From Capnocytophaga haemolytica (GTDB lineage Bacteria; Bacteroidota; Bacteroidia; Flavobacteriales; Flavobacteriaceae), in the NCBI RefSeq assembly GCF_001553545.1, contig NZ_CP014227.1, positions 907,001 to 971,000 of the forward strand: a stretch of 64,000 nt of DNA, in the 5' to 3' direction. The notes below the pieces were generated by a model. It was not told the DNA's origin, did no database searches, and saw only the letters and a list, made by a program, of their open reading frames with translations. The translations under genes were made by a program, and so were the position numbers. Position 1 is the stretch's first letter, and every line of letters begins with the position of its first letter. This document shows positions 1-8,257 of this stretch, piece after piece.

Positions 1-21
1 TCATTAATTATCAAATAAAAA

Positions 22-678
22 ATGAATAAATTTATCGACCACACATTGTTAAAGGCAGATGCCACTACTGCCGACATCGAAAAACTTTGTAAGGAAGCCA
101 TTGAGCACCAATTCTATTCCGTTTGCGTCAATAGCGGTTACGTCGCTTTGGCAAAGCACCTCACACAAGGCAGCGGGGTAAAAGTGTGCAGTGTAGTAGG
201 CTTCCCACTCGGGGCGATGGCTTCCGAGGCTAAGATGTTCGAAACCCAGAACGCACTCAGCAATGGCGCCGACGAGATCGATATGGTCATCAACGTGGGC
301 TACCTCAAATCAGGCAATATCGACCAAGTACGCGCCGAAATTGCCACCATCAAGCAGTTGGTAGGCAAAGAAAGAGTGCTGAAAGTCATTATCGAGACCT
401 GTTATCTAACCGATGAAGAAAAACGCTTAGCTTGCCGCCTATCGGTTGAAGCAGGTGCCGATTTTGTAAAGACTTCCACAGGATTTGGCACAGGTGGGGC
501 AACCCCTGAGGACATTACACTGATGCGCGAAGCCGTCGCAGGCAAAGCCAAGCTCAAAGCCTCAGGCGGCGTGCGCGACTACGCCACCGCCAAGCAATAT
601 ATCGACCTTGGAGTAAGCCGCATAGGCACCTCCAACGGCATCGCCATCATTAAAGGAGAGAAAGGAGAGGGCTACTAA
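22..678 (+). CDS. deoC: Deoxyribose-phosphate aldolase
   Basis: Class I aldolase that cleaves 2-deoxyribose-5-phosphate to glyceraldehyde-3-phosphate and acetaldehyde in deoxynucleoside catabolism, in the cytoplasm. The 218-aa protein has the family landmarks: the N-terminal DHTLLK motif, the Schiff-base lysine in VKTSTGF near residue 150, and KASGGVRD near residue 177. Its length is normal for the short bacterial form. The ATG has an A-rich leader. It is followed after 1 bp by the exonuclease III gene, so the two are probably co-transcribed. The true promoter may lie left of the window. Confidence 0.96.
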   Translation: MNKFIDHTLLKADATTADIEKLCKEAIEHQFYSVCVNSGYVALAKHLTQGSGVKVCSVVGFPLGAMASEAKMFETQNALSNGADEIDMVINVGYLKSGNIDQVRAEIATIKQLVGKERVLKVIIETCYLTDEEKRLACRLSVEAGADFVKTSTGFGTGGATPEDITLMREAVAGKAKLKASGGVRDYATAKQYIDLGVSRIGTSNGIAIIKGEKGEGY

Positions 679-679
679 G

Positions 680-1447
680 ATGAAAATTATCAGCTACAAC
701 GTCAATGGCATCCGCGCAGCCATTGCCAAAGGTTTGCTCGATTGGCTTAAAAGTGCCTCACCCGATGTGCTCTGCTTGCAAGAGATCAAAGCCACCGAAA
801 GCCAAATCGCCACCGAACGAGCCGCCCTTGAGGCATTGGGCTACCCCTATCAGTACTATTACAGCGCGGAAAAAAAAGGCTATAGTGGCGTTGCGATCCT
901 CTGCAAGCACAAACCCAAGCACGTCGAGGTAGGTACAGGCATCGATTATATGGATAAAGAAGGGCGCGTACTGCGTGCCGACTTTGAGAACCTCTCGGTG
1001 ATGAGCCTTTACCTCCCTTCGGGAACCAATCCCGAACGGTTAGGCTTCAAATTCACCTTTATGGACGACTTCAAACGCTATATCGATCATCTGAAGAAGT
1101 CCATACCCAATTTGGTGATCTGCGGCGACTACAACATCTGTCATCAAGCCATCGACATTCACGACCCCGTGCGCAATGCCACCGTTTCGGGCTTCTTACC
1201 CGAGGAACGCGCTTGGCTCGACGCCTTTATCAAAAGTGGATTTATCGACACCTTCCGCTATTTCAACCCCGAGCCGCACAATTATTCGTGGTGGAGCTAC
1301 CGCGCCAATGCTCGCGCCAATAACAAAGGCTGGCGCATTGATTATCTGCTGGCAAGCGAGCCCCTAAAGCCACGCCTTACCCGCGGGGTGATACTCCCAG
1401 AGGCAAAACACAGCGACCACTGCCCCGTGCTCTTAGAACTCACCTAA
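680..1447 (+). CDS. xth: Exodeoxyribonuclease III / AP endonuclease
   Basis: Exonuclease III-type enzyme of the EEP fold, which incises abasic sites and trims 3' ends in base excision repair. The 255-aa protein starts with KIISYNVNGIRAA, has the metal-binding Glu in LCLQEIKA, the catalytic CGDYNICH segment, and ends with the SDHCPVLLEL motif with the catalytic His. It is complete and of normal length. It starts 1 bp after deoC, an operon arrangement. The stop lies 26 bp from the convergent HD-phosphohydrolase gene, with no clear terminator between them. Confidence 0.96.
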   Translation: MKIISYNVNGIRAAIAKGLLDWLKSASPDVLCLQEIKATESQIATERAALEALGYPYQYYYSAEKKGYSGVAILCKHKPKHVEVGTGIDYMDKEGRVLRADFENLSVMSLYLPSGTNPERLGFKFTFMDDFKRYIDHLKKSIPNLVICGDYNICHQAIDIHDPVRNATVSGFLPEERAWLDAFIKSGFIDTFRYFNPEPHNYSWWSYRANARANNKGWRIDYLLASEPLKPRLTRGVILPEAKHSDHCPVLLELT

Positions 1448-1472
1448 GAAGTAATGATTAAAAATCTCCTCT

Positions 1473-3509
1473 CTACTCAGGATATTGAATACGAGTGTGA
1501 TAGATGTTAGTAAGTTTATTTTTGAGCACCTTTTTCACCGTCTCAATTTCCTTAAAAGTAATATCGGCAGCGGCAAACTGGTTGTCGTCGAGCTGCTTTT
1601 TAATGATCTTATCCACGAAATCATCAATCTGCTCGTAGGTAGGATTTTGCAGACTCTTAGTAGCCGCCTCCACCGAGTCAGCCATCATCAAGATAGCAGT
1701 CTCCTTGGTCGAAGGCGTCGGCCCTGGATAGCGGAAGTCCTCCTCCTTAGCTTCTGGGTTGGTATCCAGCTCCTTACGGTAGAAAAAGTACACCAAACTA
1801 CGCCCGTGATGTGTACGTATAAAGTCGATAAGCCTATCAGGAAGCTTATAGCGCCGCGCCAGCTCAATCCCATCAGTAACGTGCTTGATAATCACCCGTG
1901 CACTCTGTATAGGAGAAAGGCGGTCGTGAGGATTAAGGCTTGTCTTCTGATTTTCAGTAAAGAAAGCAGGGTTTTCCATCTTCCCAATATCGTGATAGAG
2001 TGCCCCCACGCGGGTCAGCAAGGCATTGGCGCCAATCTCAGCCGCCGCCGCCTCAGCTAAGTTAGCCACCTGCATCGAATGTTGAAAGGTACCAGGAGCT
2101 TTCTCAGAGAGCGCTCGCAACAGCGGCGTATTGGTGTCCGAAAGCTCAAGCAGTGAGACGTCAGAAACCAGTGAGAAAAGTCGCTCAAACACATAAGTAA
2201 ATGGCAATGAGAAGAGTACCCCAATACCATTGATCACAAAAAGAGTGAGCAGCGAGATGTCAATCCCGCTCGGGCTACCCTCAGTAATGGTGTGAAAAGC
2301 CGTGTAAGTGATCAGGTACCCACTGGTGATCAGGATAGCTGAGATGAAGTTACTCAAGCGGTAATGGACACCCTTGGGGGTGATAATCACACCTATGGCT
2401 GCCAAACTCTGAATAAAGACAAATTGAAAGCTGCCAGGCACAATAAAGCCAAGTATGAGTATGGTAATCAGGTAGATAAAGGTCACCGTACGAAGGTCGA
2501 AAAAGGCTTTGAGAATAAGCATCATCATCGTCACAGGCACCACATAAATGTAGTCAGGAAAGTGTTGTGCTGTAACCCCTACTAAGAGGATCATCAAGAT
2601 CATATTGATCAGGATCACAGCTATTTTACGGTTGCTACGGTAGGTTTTCGGGTCAAATGTCTTCAGGTAGAGCGCAATTAGATAGAGCGCAATAGCTACA
2701 AGAGTGTAGTAGCCTATGCGCAGCCAAGTATAGTTATTTTGGTTCCAACTGTCCGACTCGTATTCTTCTTTGAGCGAGTTGAGCATTGTCAGCTTTTCAC
2801 CTTCAATGAGCTCCCCTTTAGCGATGATGAGCTTCCCACGGCTTACCAAATCGCGCGTGTAGACGATCTGCCGCAGGTTCTGCTCGAGTGCCTTTTGGGT
2901 AAAAGTCTGATCAACAGTGATATTAGGCTCCAACAGGTCGAAGAAGAGATCGTTGTAACTCTTGAGGTATTCGTTGTAAGGAGGGGTGTTGAAGTAGGCT
3001 TTCAAGGCAGCAGAAAGGTTCCTCAGCGAGATAAGCTGAGCGGTAGGCAACTCAGTGATCTGCTTATCTTTAATGATAGCTATCTTAGCTGGGGTAGGAC
3101 TTGGTAGGCTAACGATAACCCCACGGGCGTATGCCTCAGCGAGGAACTGTTGCGCTTTGCCGATGAGCTCATTGCGCTTGGGTGAGGGCACTGAGGTGAA
3201 GTAATATTGCCGCTTTTGCTGGAATTTATGTTGTATAACGTTGTAAAGCCTGTCGTCTTTTTGGTAATAGATGGTCGAAGAAGCTTTGATATGAGCCTTT
3301 TCAGCGTTGATTTGTTCCTTAGTTTTCTTCAAAGGAAAGTCGAAAGGAGCGTATAAGTTGTCGTGTTGCCATAGCTCTCCCTTGCGAAATTCATACTTGA
3401 ATTTAGCTTTTTCAGGGAATACTTGCAAGATGGCGAATAAGGCAGCCGCAAATAGTAAAACCTTGACTAATAGGGATCTCTTGGTGATTTGGCGGAGTGT
3501 ATATTTCAT
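1473..3509 (-). CDS. PgpH-like 7TM HD phosphohydrolase (probable c-di-AMP phosphodiesterase)
   Basis: Predicted membrane HD-domain phosphodiesterase of the PgpH/7TMR-HD family; members hydrolyse cyclic di-AMP. The 678-aa protein has an N-terminal membrane anchor (about residues 14-30), an extracytoplasmic 7TMR-HDED region to about residue 260, a block of seven hydrophobic segments (about 265-450), and a cytoplasmic HD domain. The metal-binding motif lies in GALYHDIGKMENPAFF around residue 500, with further His/Asp residues downstream (THHGR, ADSVEAA). The ATG lies only 24 bp downstream of the PIN toxin stop on the same strand and I see no promoter in that gap. Co-transcription with the toxin pair is therefore possible. 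The c-di-AMP substrate is family inference. Confidence 0.9.
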   Translation of the reverse strand: MKYTLRQITKRSLLVKVLLFAAALFAILQVFPEKAKFKYEFRKGELWQHDNLYAPFDFPLKKTKEQINAEKAHIKASSTIYYQKDDRLYNVIQHKFQQKRQYYFTSVPSPKRNELIGKAQQFLAEAYARGVIVSLPSPTPAKIAIIKDKQITELPTAQLISLRNLSAALKAYFNTPPYNEYLKSYNDLFFDLLEPNITVDQTFTQKALEQNLRQIVYTRDLVSRGKLIIAKGELIEGEKLTMLNSLKEEYESDSWNQNNYTWLRIGYYTLVAIALYLIALYLKTFDPKTYRSNRKIAVILINMILMILLVGVTAQHFPDYIYVVPVTMMMLILKAFFDLRTVTFIYLITILILGFIVPGSFQFVFIQSLAAIGVIITPKGVHYRLSNFISAILITSGYLITYTAFHTITEGSPSGIDISLLTLFVINGIGVLFSLPFTYVFERLFSLVSDVSLLELSDTNTPLLRALSEKAPGTFQHSMQVANLAEAAAAEIGANALLTRVGALYHDIGKMENPAFFTENQKTSLNPHDRLSPIQSARVIIKHVTDGIELARRYKLPDRLIDFIRTHHGRSLVYFFYRKELDTNPEAKEEDFRYPGPTPSTKETAILMMADSVEAATKSLQNPTYEQIDDFVDKIIKKQLDDNQFAAADITFKEIETVKKVLKNKLTNIYHTRIQYPE

Positions 3510-3533
3510 AGGGAAGTGGTTTATTTGAGCTGA

Positions 3534-3944
3534 TCAGTGGTTATAAAAATATCTGTATATCCTTTTTGCTTGTACTTTCTGAATTAGTCTTTTATCTGAA
3601 GTCCATATTTTATAACCTGTATAAAAATGGCTTGCTACAAAAATAGTGTCGTCAGGGTCAATATCACTAACTATGGTAAAGGCCTTACGATAGTGCTCTA
3701 TTGGGATATGGTTTTCATCAAAGAAAAGGATGTGTTGCTGGTAAAAAAGCCATTCTTTGATAACTTGATTTTCACAGAGGCTACTTCCTGAGATGATTCT
3801 ATGCCAATGTTTTTTAATTTCCTCTTTTAAATAATTAGGTGCTACAAATTGATGCTCAGGGGCCTTCTTCAAAATAGAAGCAATGATGCTTTGAGGGTTG
3901 ATCAGAGCACTATACACAATATTCGTATCAGTGATTAAAATCAT
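3534..3944 (-). CDS. PIN-domain nuclease, probable toxin
   Basis: A 136-aa PIN-fold protein, predicted Mg-dependent RNase toxin of a type II toxin-antitoxin pair. It begins MILITDTNIVYSAL, carrying the first acidic residue of the PIN site. LKEEIKKHW around residue 40 supplies a Glu, DIDPDDTIFVA around residue 95 the third acidic cluster, and WTSDKRL around residue 115 the last Asp. All four expected acidic positions appear present, so it should be active. It overlaps the upstream gene by 17 bp, the usual antitoxin-toxin translational coupling. The target RNA cannot be inferred. Confidence 0.82.
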   Translation of the reverse strand: MILITDTNIVYSALINPQSIIASILKKAPEHQFVAPNYLKEEIKKHWHRIISGSSLCENQVIKEWLFYQQHILFFDENHIPIEHYRKAFTIVSDIDPDDTIFVASHFYTGYKIWTSDKRLIQKVQAKRIYRYFYNH

Positions 3945-4218
3945 ATCGTTGATCGCAAAGTTCCATAGCCAGCGCTATGGTCATTTGTTGCCCACGCTGT
4001 GCTAATATCTCCTGAATTTCTTCCTCTGAATAGCGCTCTCTGAGGTACTTTTCAGCAAGCCTAAGTGACATATTGTGATTCGAGAGTGACGATAGCTCTT
4101 CTATAAGAGCCTCTTGCTCAGCCTCTGTGCGTATTTTTTGTGGCGCAAAACTCGTCACTTCCTTTTTGCGGAGGAAGTTTGTTTTTGTTTTATTCCTTGG
4201 GCGTGTGAGTGTTTCCAT
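3928..4218 (-). CDS. Probable antitoxin partner of the PIN toxin
   Basis: A 96-aa, highly charged helical protein, first gene of the pair (promoter just upstream at 4235-4265). The basic N-terminus (about residues 5-20, rich in Arg/Lys) could bind DNA or RNA. The middle and C-terminal part is Glu/Leu-rich with heptad-like spacing (EAEQEALIEELSSL; AEKYLRERYSEEEIQEIL), as expected for a partner that wraps around a toxin. I do not recognise a named antitoxin family; the role is inferred from position, size and the 17-bp overlap with the PIN gene. Confidence 0.65.
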   Translation of the reverse strand: METLTRPRNKTKTNFLRKKEVTSFAPQKIRTEAEQEALIEELSSLSNHNMSLRLAEKYLRERYSEEEIQEILAQRGQQMTIALAMELCDQRYDFNH

Positions 4219-4234
4219 AGCGGTTATTTTTTTG

Positions 4235-4265
4235 CAAAGGTAGCTCGTTTTTTTTAGATATGCAA
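4235..4265 (-). promoter_or_regulatory. Bacteroidetes-type promoter for the antitoxin-toxin operon
   Basis: Read on the minus strand: TACCTTTG (-7 element, 4235-4242) preceded by a TTG (4263-4265) with 20 bases between. The start codon at 4218 lies 16 bases downstream of the -7 element, giving a very short leader. Confidence 0.65.
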
Positions 4266-4281
4266 GTTTTTATAAAGAAAA

Positions 4282-4306
4282 TCCCCTGCTTATTCAAAGC
4301 AGGGGA
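4282..4306 (-). terminator. Intrinsic terminator after the barrel protein gene
   Basis: Perfect 10-bp inverted repeat (TCCCCTGCTT / AAGCAGGGGA) with a 5-base loop. On the minus strand it is followed by a T-rich stretch (ATTTTCTTT), and it lies 110 bp downstream of the stop at 4416. Confidence 0.75.
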
Positions 4307-4415
4307 CTTCCCGTTTAAAATTAAAATAATACTACTACTATGAAATCTTTAATTTAATTATTTTGTCGTATGTATGGATATGATTTTAATTCATTTCTGT
4401 TGTAAAGTGAAGTAC

Positions 4416-5000
4416 TTAGAATCTAAGCCCTACACCCAGTTGTATTTGCTGTGTGGTGGCCTTTTCATCGAATGCGTTGTCGATATCCGAGTAGCCCCAT
4501 ACGTAGCGACCGTAGATGTAAAGCGGCTTGAGGATATTCACCTCAGCACCTGCCACGAGCGAAAAGTCAGTGTCCTTAAAGAGCTTTTTGGCGTTGGCTG
4601 TCCATTTCTGGTCAGAGTTTGCCAAGAAGCTAAACTGCGGCCCTGCGTGGAGCGAGAGCACCCCGCCTGGGTTGAACTTCAAAAGCACTGGCACACTGAT
4701 GTAGTTCAAGGTTTTTCCCTTATCAAACTTTTTGTTCCAAATCTCATCTACTGAGCTATTTAGGTCTGTATTTGTCTGATTAAAAAGCACTTCACCTTGC
4801 AGCCCCCATTTGTCGTTGAAGTCAAATTCCACTACACCCCCAAGTTGGTAACCCAGCTTGAACTGGTTGTCGTAGCGTACCCCATCTACCTTACCGAGGT
4901 TAGCCCCAGCCTTGGCTCCGATGTGGAACTCCTGTGCCTGCATTGGTGCGAAAGCAAGTAGTGCGATGAGCATTGCTGCGTAATAAAAAGTTTTTTTCAT
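4416..5000 (-). CDS. PorT-like outer-membrane beta-barrel protein
   Basis: A 194-aa secreted protein with a clear signal peptide (MKKTFYYAAMLIALLAFAPMQA, cleavage before QEFHIG). The mature part is built of alternating strands: GAKAGANLGKV, GYQLGGVVEFDF, WGLQGEVLFNQ, YISVPVLLKF, LSLHAGPQFSFL and the C-terminal QIQLGVGLRF ending in Phe, a barrel closing signature. This matches the small PorT/OMP_b-brl_2 family common in Bacteroidetes, an 8-strand outer-membrane barrel. The specific function is unknown; these proteins are often abundant envelope proteins. It stands alone, with an intrinsic terminator downstream at 4282-4306. Confidence 0.85.
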   Translation of the reverse strand: MKKTFYYAAMLIALLAFAPMQAQEFHIGAKAGANLGKVDGVRYDNQFKLGYQLGGVVEFDFNDKWGLQGEVLFNQTNTDLNSSVDEIWNKKFDKGKTLNYISVPVLLKFNPGGVLSLHAGPQFSFLANSDQKWTANAKKLFKDTDFSLVAGAEVNILKPLYIYGRYVWGYSDIDNAFDEKATTQQIQLGVGLRF

Positions 5001-5389
5001 AAATTGAGTTTTTTATGCCTCCACAGTGTATAGTACAAATTCTATGCCAGAATGTGCCACGAAGGTTTTCATTAGATGTATTTTTAGGTATAATTATCTT
5101 GTTACTAATCTGTTGTATGCAATACTTTTTTTTCTGTCAAGTATTTTTTTGTTGGGAGAAAGTAGGCGCAGTGTTGTAAAATTTGTAGCCGCTGAGGGTG
5201 CAAGAGTACACATTTGAGCGCACCACAAAAGCAATTAAACATTCAAAATATAGAACGCTACCCTAAATTATAGACTAAAATATTATATTTTTTGCTTGTC
5301 TAAAAATATTTTTGCACCTTTGCGAATATTTACGACGTAAGTTGTTTATGTTTAGATTGTAAGATATTCATTATTAAAACAATAAGTAT
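5001..5389. other. 389-bp intergenic region
   Basis: AT-rich spacer between the divergent barrel gene and the small TPR-like gene. I see a promoter-like TATTTTTG at 5307-5314 with a TTTG at 5291-5294 (spacing only 12, so weak) that could serve the gene at 5390. A 63-codon frame at 5026-5217 has no recognisable features and is not called. No RNA gene or mobile element was seen. Confidence 0.5.
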
Positions 5390-5644
5390 ATGAGTGATTA
5401 TTGTATGTGTCATATTCTCAGCTATTGGGAAGAACTGAATGCGATGGCAGAAGAAGCGCTTGGACGAGGTGCTTTCACAGAGGCAGAAGCACTGTACCGC
5501 GAGGCACTTTATAGGGCGGAAGTACTTGTCTTCCACAAAGATAAGTGCACAAAACTCGGTATTGCTATCGAAGAGCTTTACACAATTTCGCACAAGCATT
5601 TGCAGGCGTGCCACACAAACAATATATGCCGCAAAAACAATTAA
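5390..5644 (+). CDS. Small TPR-like protein
   Basis: An 84-aa protein whose core reads like one and a half tetratricopeptide helices: WEELNAMAEEALGRGAFTEAEALYREALYRAE, followed by a third helix (IAIEELYTISHKHLQAC). The pattern (Ala/Gly spacing, YREAL) resembles short TPR proteins such as the DUF2753 type, but this match is from memory of the pattern only. It has four Cys residues. The protein ends 86 bp before a TTTACATT-rich tract and G-rich minisatellite. The ATG is preceded by an A-rich leader. No functional partner is evident and the gene may be a truncated relic. Confidence 0.5.
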   Translation: MSDYCMCHILSYWEELNAMAEEALGRGAFTEAEALYREALYRAEVLVFHKDKCTKLGIAIEELYTISHKHLQACHTNNICRKNN

Positions 5645-5730
5645 GCATTTTAAAAACTATAAACTAAAAATTAATTGCCAAAACTACACCTATATACAAT
5701 AAAAAAACAGCGAAGCGATGCACTAAGCAT

Positions 5731-5791
5731 TTTTATTTACATTTACATTCTTATTTACAGTCACATTTACATTCTCATTCTCATTTACATT
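5731..5791 (+). repeat. TTTACATT-type low-complexity tract
   Basis: About 60 bp built from imperfect iterations of ATTTAC, ACATTC and TCATTC, ending CATTTACATTA directly against the G-rich minisatellite. A closely similar tract lies at 23931-23982, also immediately before a G-rich minisatellite. Confidence 0.8.
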
Positions 5792-5792
5792 A

Positions 5793-5864
5793 GGGGTACG
5801 GGTGGGGTACGGGTGGGGTACGGGTGGGGTACGGGTAGGGCACGGGTGGGGCACGGGTGGGGCA
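5793..5864 (+). repeat. G-rich minisatellite, 11-bp unit GGGGTACGGGT
   Basis: Six and a half head-to-tail 11-bp units: four identical GGGGTACGGGT copies (5793-5836), one AGGGCACGGGT, one GGGGCACGGGT, then GGGGCA. G-runs of 3-4 recur every 4-7 bases on the plus strand, so G-quadruplex formation is possible. It lies 156 bp upstream of the S24 regulator gene. Confidence 0.9.
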
Positions 5865-5910
5865 AAAGTTACGATACTTTTGTATTGGAAAAACATTTTT
5901 TTGTTGTTTT

Positions 5911-5943
5911 TTTGTTGTAATTAGATTTTATTTTATACCTTTG
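5911..5943 (+). promoter_or_regulatory. Promoter of the S24 regulator gene
   Basis: TTTG at 5911-5914 and TACCTTTG at 5936-5943 with 21 bases between, matching the Bacteroidetes sigma-ABfr consensus. The start codon at 6021 would have a leader of about 70 bases. Confidence 0.65.
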
Positions 5944-6020
5944 CAGCGGCGTTGTGTAGTATATATAGGTGCTATTGACAACATTTTTTATGTATAACCG
6001 ACAATTAAATTTTATTTACG

Positions 6021-6776
6021 ATGGCGGAAAGACAATCAAAAAGAAAGACCCAAGAAGAAAAAACTGAAATTTCAGGTCGTATTGGTGAGGCGTTTCAACA
6101 TATTCGCAAGAGTACCGAGTATGTAACGCAAACGATGGTAGCTGAGAAGATGGCTGAGTCGCGCAGCAACCTCTCAAGTGCAATCAACGGCAACCCTAAG
6201 TATGCGACAGAGGGCTTGGCGCTGAAACTCAGTAAAGCCTTCCCTCAGATTAACTTCAACTGGCTACTTACTGGTGAGGGTGAGATGGTCGATAAGCGCA
6301 AGTCACACCTTCATAATGAAGTCATCCAAGTGCCTGAGGATGACTATATGGAAGTAGAGTATGTGCCACTGGAAACCTCAGGGGGCAAACTGGGCTTCGG
6401 TATGGATGAAGTAGATGAAAGCCAGAGGGTTACACGCCTTATGCCGCGTGAGTATGCTAAGGGGCATTACCTTGTCATCAAGGTCTATGGCGATAGTATG
6501 GACGATGGCACAAAGAAAGCGATTGCTGAGGGCGATGAGGTGCTTGTGCGCAAATGGGAGGAGCAGATTGAGTACATACCACTTAGGCGCAAATTGTTTG
6601 TAATTACAACAGAGCGTGGCAGTGTTATCAAGCAGATTACTGAGGTAAATATGAAAAAGCAGTACATCAAGTGCCATTCATTTAACCCTGATTATGAGGA
6701 TTATAAAATACCTTTTGAGCAGATTTATCAGCTTTTCACGGTTGAGAAAATTGTAAACTCAAAGATTGTATTTTAG
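6021..6776 (+). CDS. XRE-family regulator with LexA-like S24 peptidase domain
   Basis: A 251-aa repressor-like protein. An N-terminal helix-turn-helix (about residues 15-85, with VAEKMAESRSNLSSAINGNPKY as the recognition region, then NFNWLLTGEGEM) is followed by an S24 autoprotease-type domain. YGDSMDDG near residue 158 holds the presumed catalytic Ser, and RGSVIKQI near residue 200 the Lys. Such proteins self-cleave or simply dimerise through the S24 fold, as in phage CI and LexA. There are no phage genes around it, so it is probably a chromosomal stress or housekeeping regulator. Its target is unknown, and the neighbouring DUF6452/DUF6048 genes are candidates only by position. Confidence 0.85.
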   Translation: MAERQSKRKTQEEKTEISGRIGEAFQHIRKSTEYVTQTMVAEKMAESRSNLSSAINGNPKYATEGLALKLSKAFPQINFNWLLTGEGEMVDKRKSHLHNEVIQVPEDDYMEVEYVPLETSGGKLGFGMDEVDESQRVTRLMPREYAKGHYLVIKVYGDSMDDGTKKAIAEGDEVLVRKWEEQIEYIPLRRKLFVITTERGSVIKQITEVNMKKQYIKCHSFNPDYEDYKIPFEQIYQLFTVEKIVNSKIVF

Positions 6777-6792
6777 TAGTTTATACAACAAT

Positions 6793-7272
6793 ATGAAACA
6801 TTTTTTATGTATACTTGCGCTGGTCACTTTTATAGGGGTTATCGGTTGCGAGTCGGATGATATTTGTGACCGCAAGGTGAATACACCACGCTTGGTGGTG
6901 CGCTTCTACAATGCTCAGAATCATAGCATCAGTCTGAACACGAGCGGCTTGACCGTCTATGGTGAAGGCACGGCGACACCTGTGGTCAGCAATGCTGCGA
7001 TTGACTCGTTGGTGCTTCCGCTGAAAATAGAAAGTCCGACAACGTTTGTGTTGCAAAGTGTTGTCTCTTCAACGGTCACTCAGACAGCCACCTTAACCTT
7101 GCGCTATGAGTCACATCATGATTTTGTAAGTAAGGCTTGTGGTTTTAACACTACTTTTAGCGGTCTTTCGGCGGAGCTTACTCCTGCTATAGGGGGCTGG
7201 CTGAAGGGCTTGGAAATCAGAAACACAGATATTAAAGATGAGAAAAAGGCGCACTTGTATTTGTTTCATTAG
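6793..7272 (+). CDS. DUF6452 family lipoprotein
   Basis: About 159 aa from the ATG at 6793. A start 27 bp upstream overlaps the regulator's stop and is less likely because MKHFLCILALVTFIGVIGC forms a proper lipoprotein signal with the lipobox Cys at residue 19. The mature part begins ESDDICDRKVNTPRLVVRFYN, the typical DUF6452 opening, and contains short beta-strands. It is a periplasm-facing lipoprotein of unknown function, conserved in Flavobacteriaceae. It overlaps the following DUF6048 gene by 35 bp, indicating an operon. Confidence 0.82.
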   Translation: MKHFLCILALVTFIGVIGCESDDICDRKVNTPRLVVRFYNAQNHSISLNTSGLTVYGEGTATPVVSNAAIDSLVLPLKIESPTTFVLQSVVSSTVTQTATLTLRYESHHDFVSKACGFNTTFSGLSAELTPAIGGWLKGLEIRNTDIKDEKKAHLYLFH

Positions 7273-8119
7273 TACGCTGCTGCTCAGCGTATTATCATTC
7301 GCTCAGGAGCCTGTAACCAAGGGAGATACTCTCGGAGGAACCAGCACTGCCACCGTGGGGAAGACCCGCAGTGGCACTTCAATTGCGCTTCCTGAAAAGC
7401 AAGAGGCACCTGTCTACAAACAGCGCTATGGGCTGCGCCTTGGGGTCGATTTGAGCCGCCCCGTACGGTCATTCTTCCAAGAAGATTACTACGGGCTCGA
7501 GTTGGTGGGTGATTATCGCCTGTCGTACAAGTACTTTGCAGCTGCTGAAGTAGGCGTTGAACGCAGAACAAAAGACGAGGATTTTTTTACCTATCGCACT
7601 GAGGGTCAGTTTATACGATTCGGCGTAGATTACAACACTTACGGCAATTGGTACGGTATGGAGAACCTGATTTACGTAGGTGGAAGATACGGTTTTTCTT
7701 TATTTTCACAACAACTTACAAACTATGTGTTGCACAAAGATAACCAATATTGGACAGAGAATGTGCAAGGTGCCGATCCTGCTTGGTTAGGCACTTACAG
7801 CGGTCGAACAGCACATTGGCTGGAGTTGGTGCTGGGTATCAAGGCTGAATTGCTACGAGGCCTTTATGCGGGGATGAGTGTGCGTGTGGGGCTTAAACTG
7901 ACTGATAACCAGTCGGGCGGGTTCCCTAATTTCTATATTCCTGGATTTGGACGGGTATATGAGGGCAGCCGTTTTGGTACGAGCTTCAACTACACGCTTT
8001 CGTATTTGATACCTCTATATAAGAAGGCACAACCTGTGAAAGAGGATGAGGCGAAGACGGCTCCTGAGAAAGCCAAAGGTATTGACGATCAGCTGCCTAA
8101 GCGACACAAGCGCCGTTAA
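7238..8119 (+). CDS. DUF6048 family outer-membrane protein
   Basis: A 293-aa secreted protein with a signal peptide (MRKRRTCICFISTLLLSVLSFAQ) and a mature region rich in aromatic alternating strands (RYGLRLGVDLS, YKYFAAAEVGVERR, GQFIRFGVDYN, YVGGRYGFSLF, GMSVRVGLKL, SFNYTLSYLIPLY), as in a beta-barrel. It matches the family annotated DUF6048, usually encoded directly after DUF6452 as here (35-bp overlap). The C-terminal 30 residues are Lys-rich (KGIDDQLPKRHKRR) and probably periplasmic. The function of the pair is not known to me; it may be an outer-membrane protein with its lipoprotein partner. Confidence 0.8.
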   Translation: MRKRRTCICFISTLLLSVLSFAQEPVTKGDTLGGTSTATVGKTRSGTSIALPEKQEAPVYKQRYGLRLGVDLSRPVRSFFQEDYYGLELVGDYRLSYKYFAAAEVGVERRTKDEDFFTYRTEGQFIRFGVDYNTYGNWYGMENLIYVGGRYGFSLFSQQLTNYVLHKDNQYWTENVQGADPAWLGTYSGRTAHWLELVLGIKAELLRGLYAGMSVRVGLKLTDNQSGGFPNFYIPGFGRVYEGSRFGTSFNYTLSYLIPLYKKAQPVKEDEAKTAPEKAKGIDDQLPKRHKRR

Positions 8120-8257
8120 AGTTTTTTTACAGAAAATATTCTTAGCGAATTATTTGTTTCTTCAAAATAAATTTCGTTACTTTGCGAAACTAAACTTATC
8201 ACGCTAATAGTTGTGAATACAGCTATTGATGAATGATGTAACTAAAGTTATAACAAT

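Noticed and set aside
5026..5217. 63-codon frame in the barrel/TPR gap
   Set aside because: No family features, poor start context and AT-rich; it lies in the promoter region.
5793..5864. CRISPR array
   Set aside because: Units are only 11 bp with no unique spacers, and no cas genes are present.
5675..5920. 81-codon frame through the TTTACATT tract and G-rich minisatellite
   Set aside because: It is a by-product of the repeats (runs of Ile-Tyr and Gly-Val-Arg), has no start context, and the same structure at 23931 is not an open frame of the same kind.
6021..6776. Prophage repressor and prophage region
   Set aside because: No integrase, attachment-site pair or structural phage genes are in the window.
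8120..8257. Glycine riboswitch before gcvT
   Set aside because: No tandem aptamer-like conserved pattern is visible; the gap is too short and AT-rich.
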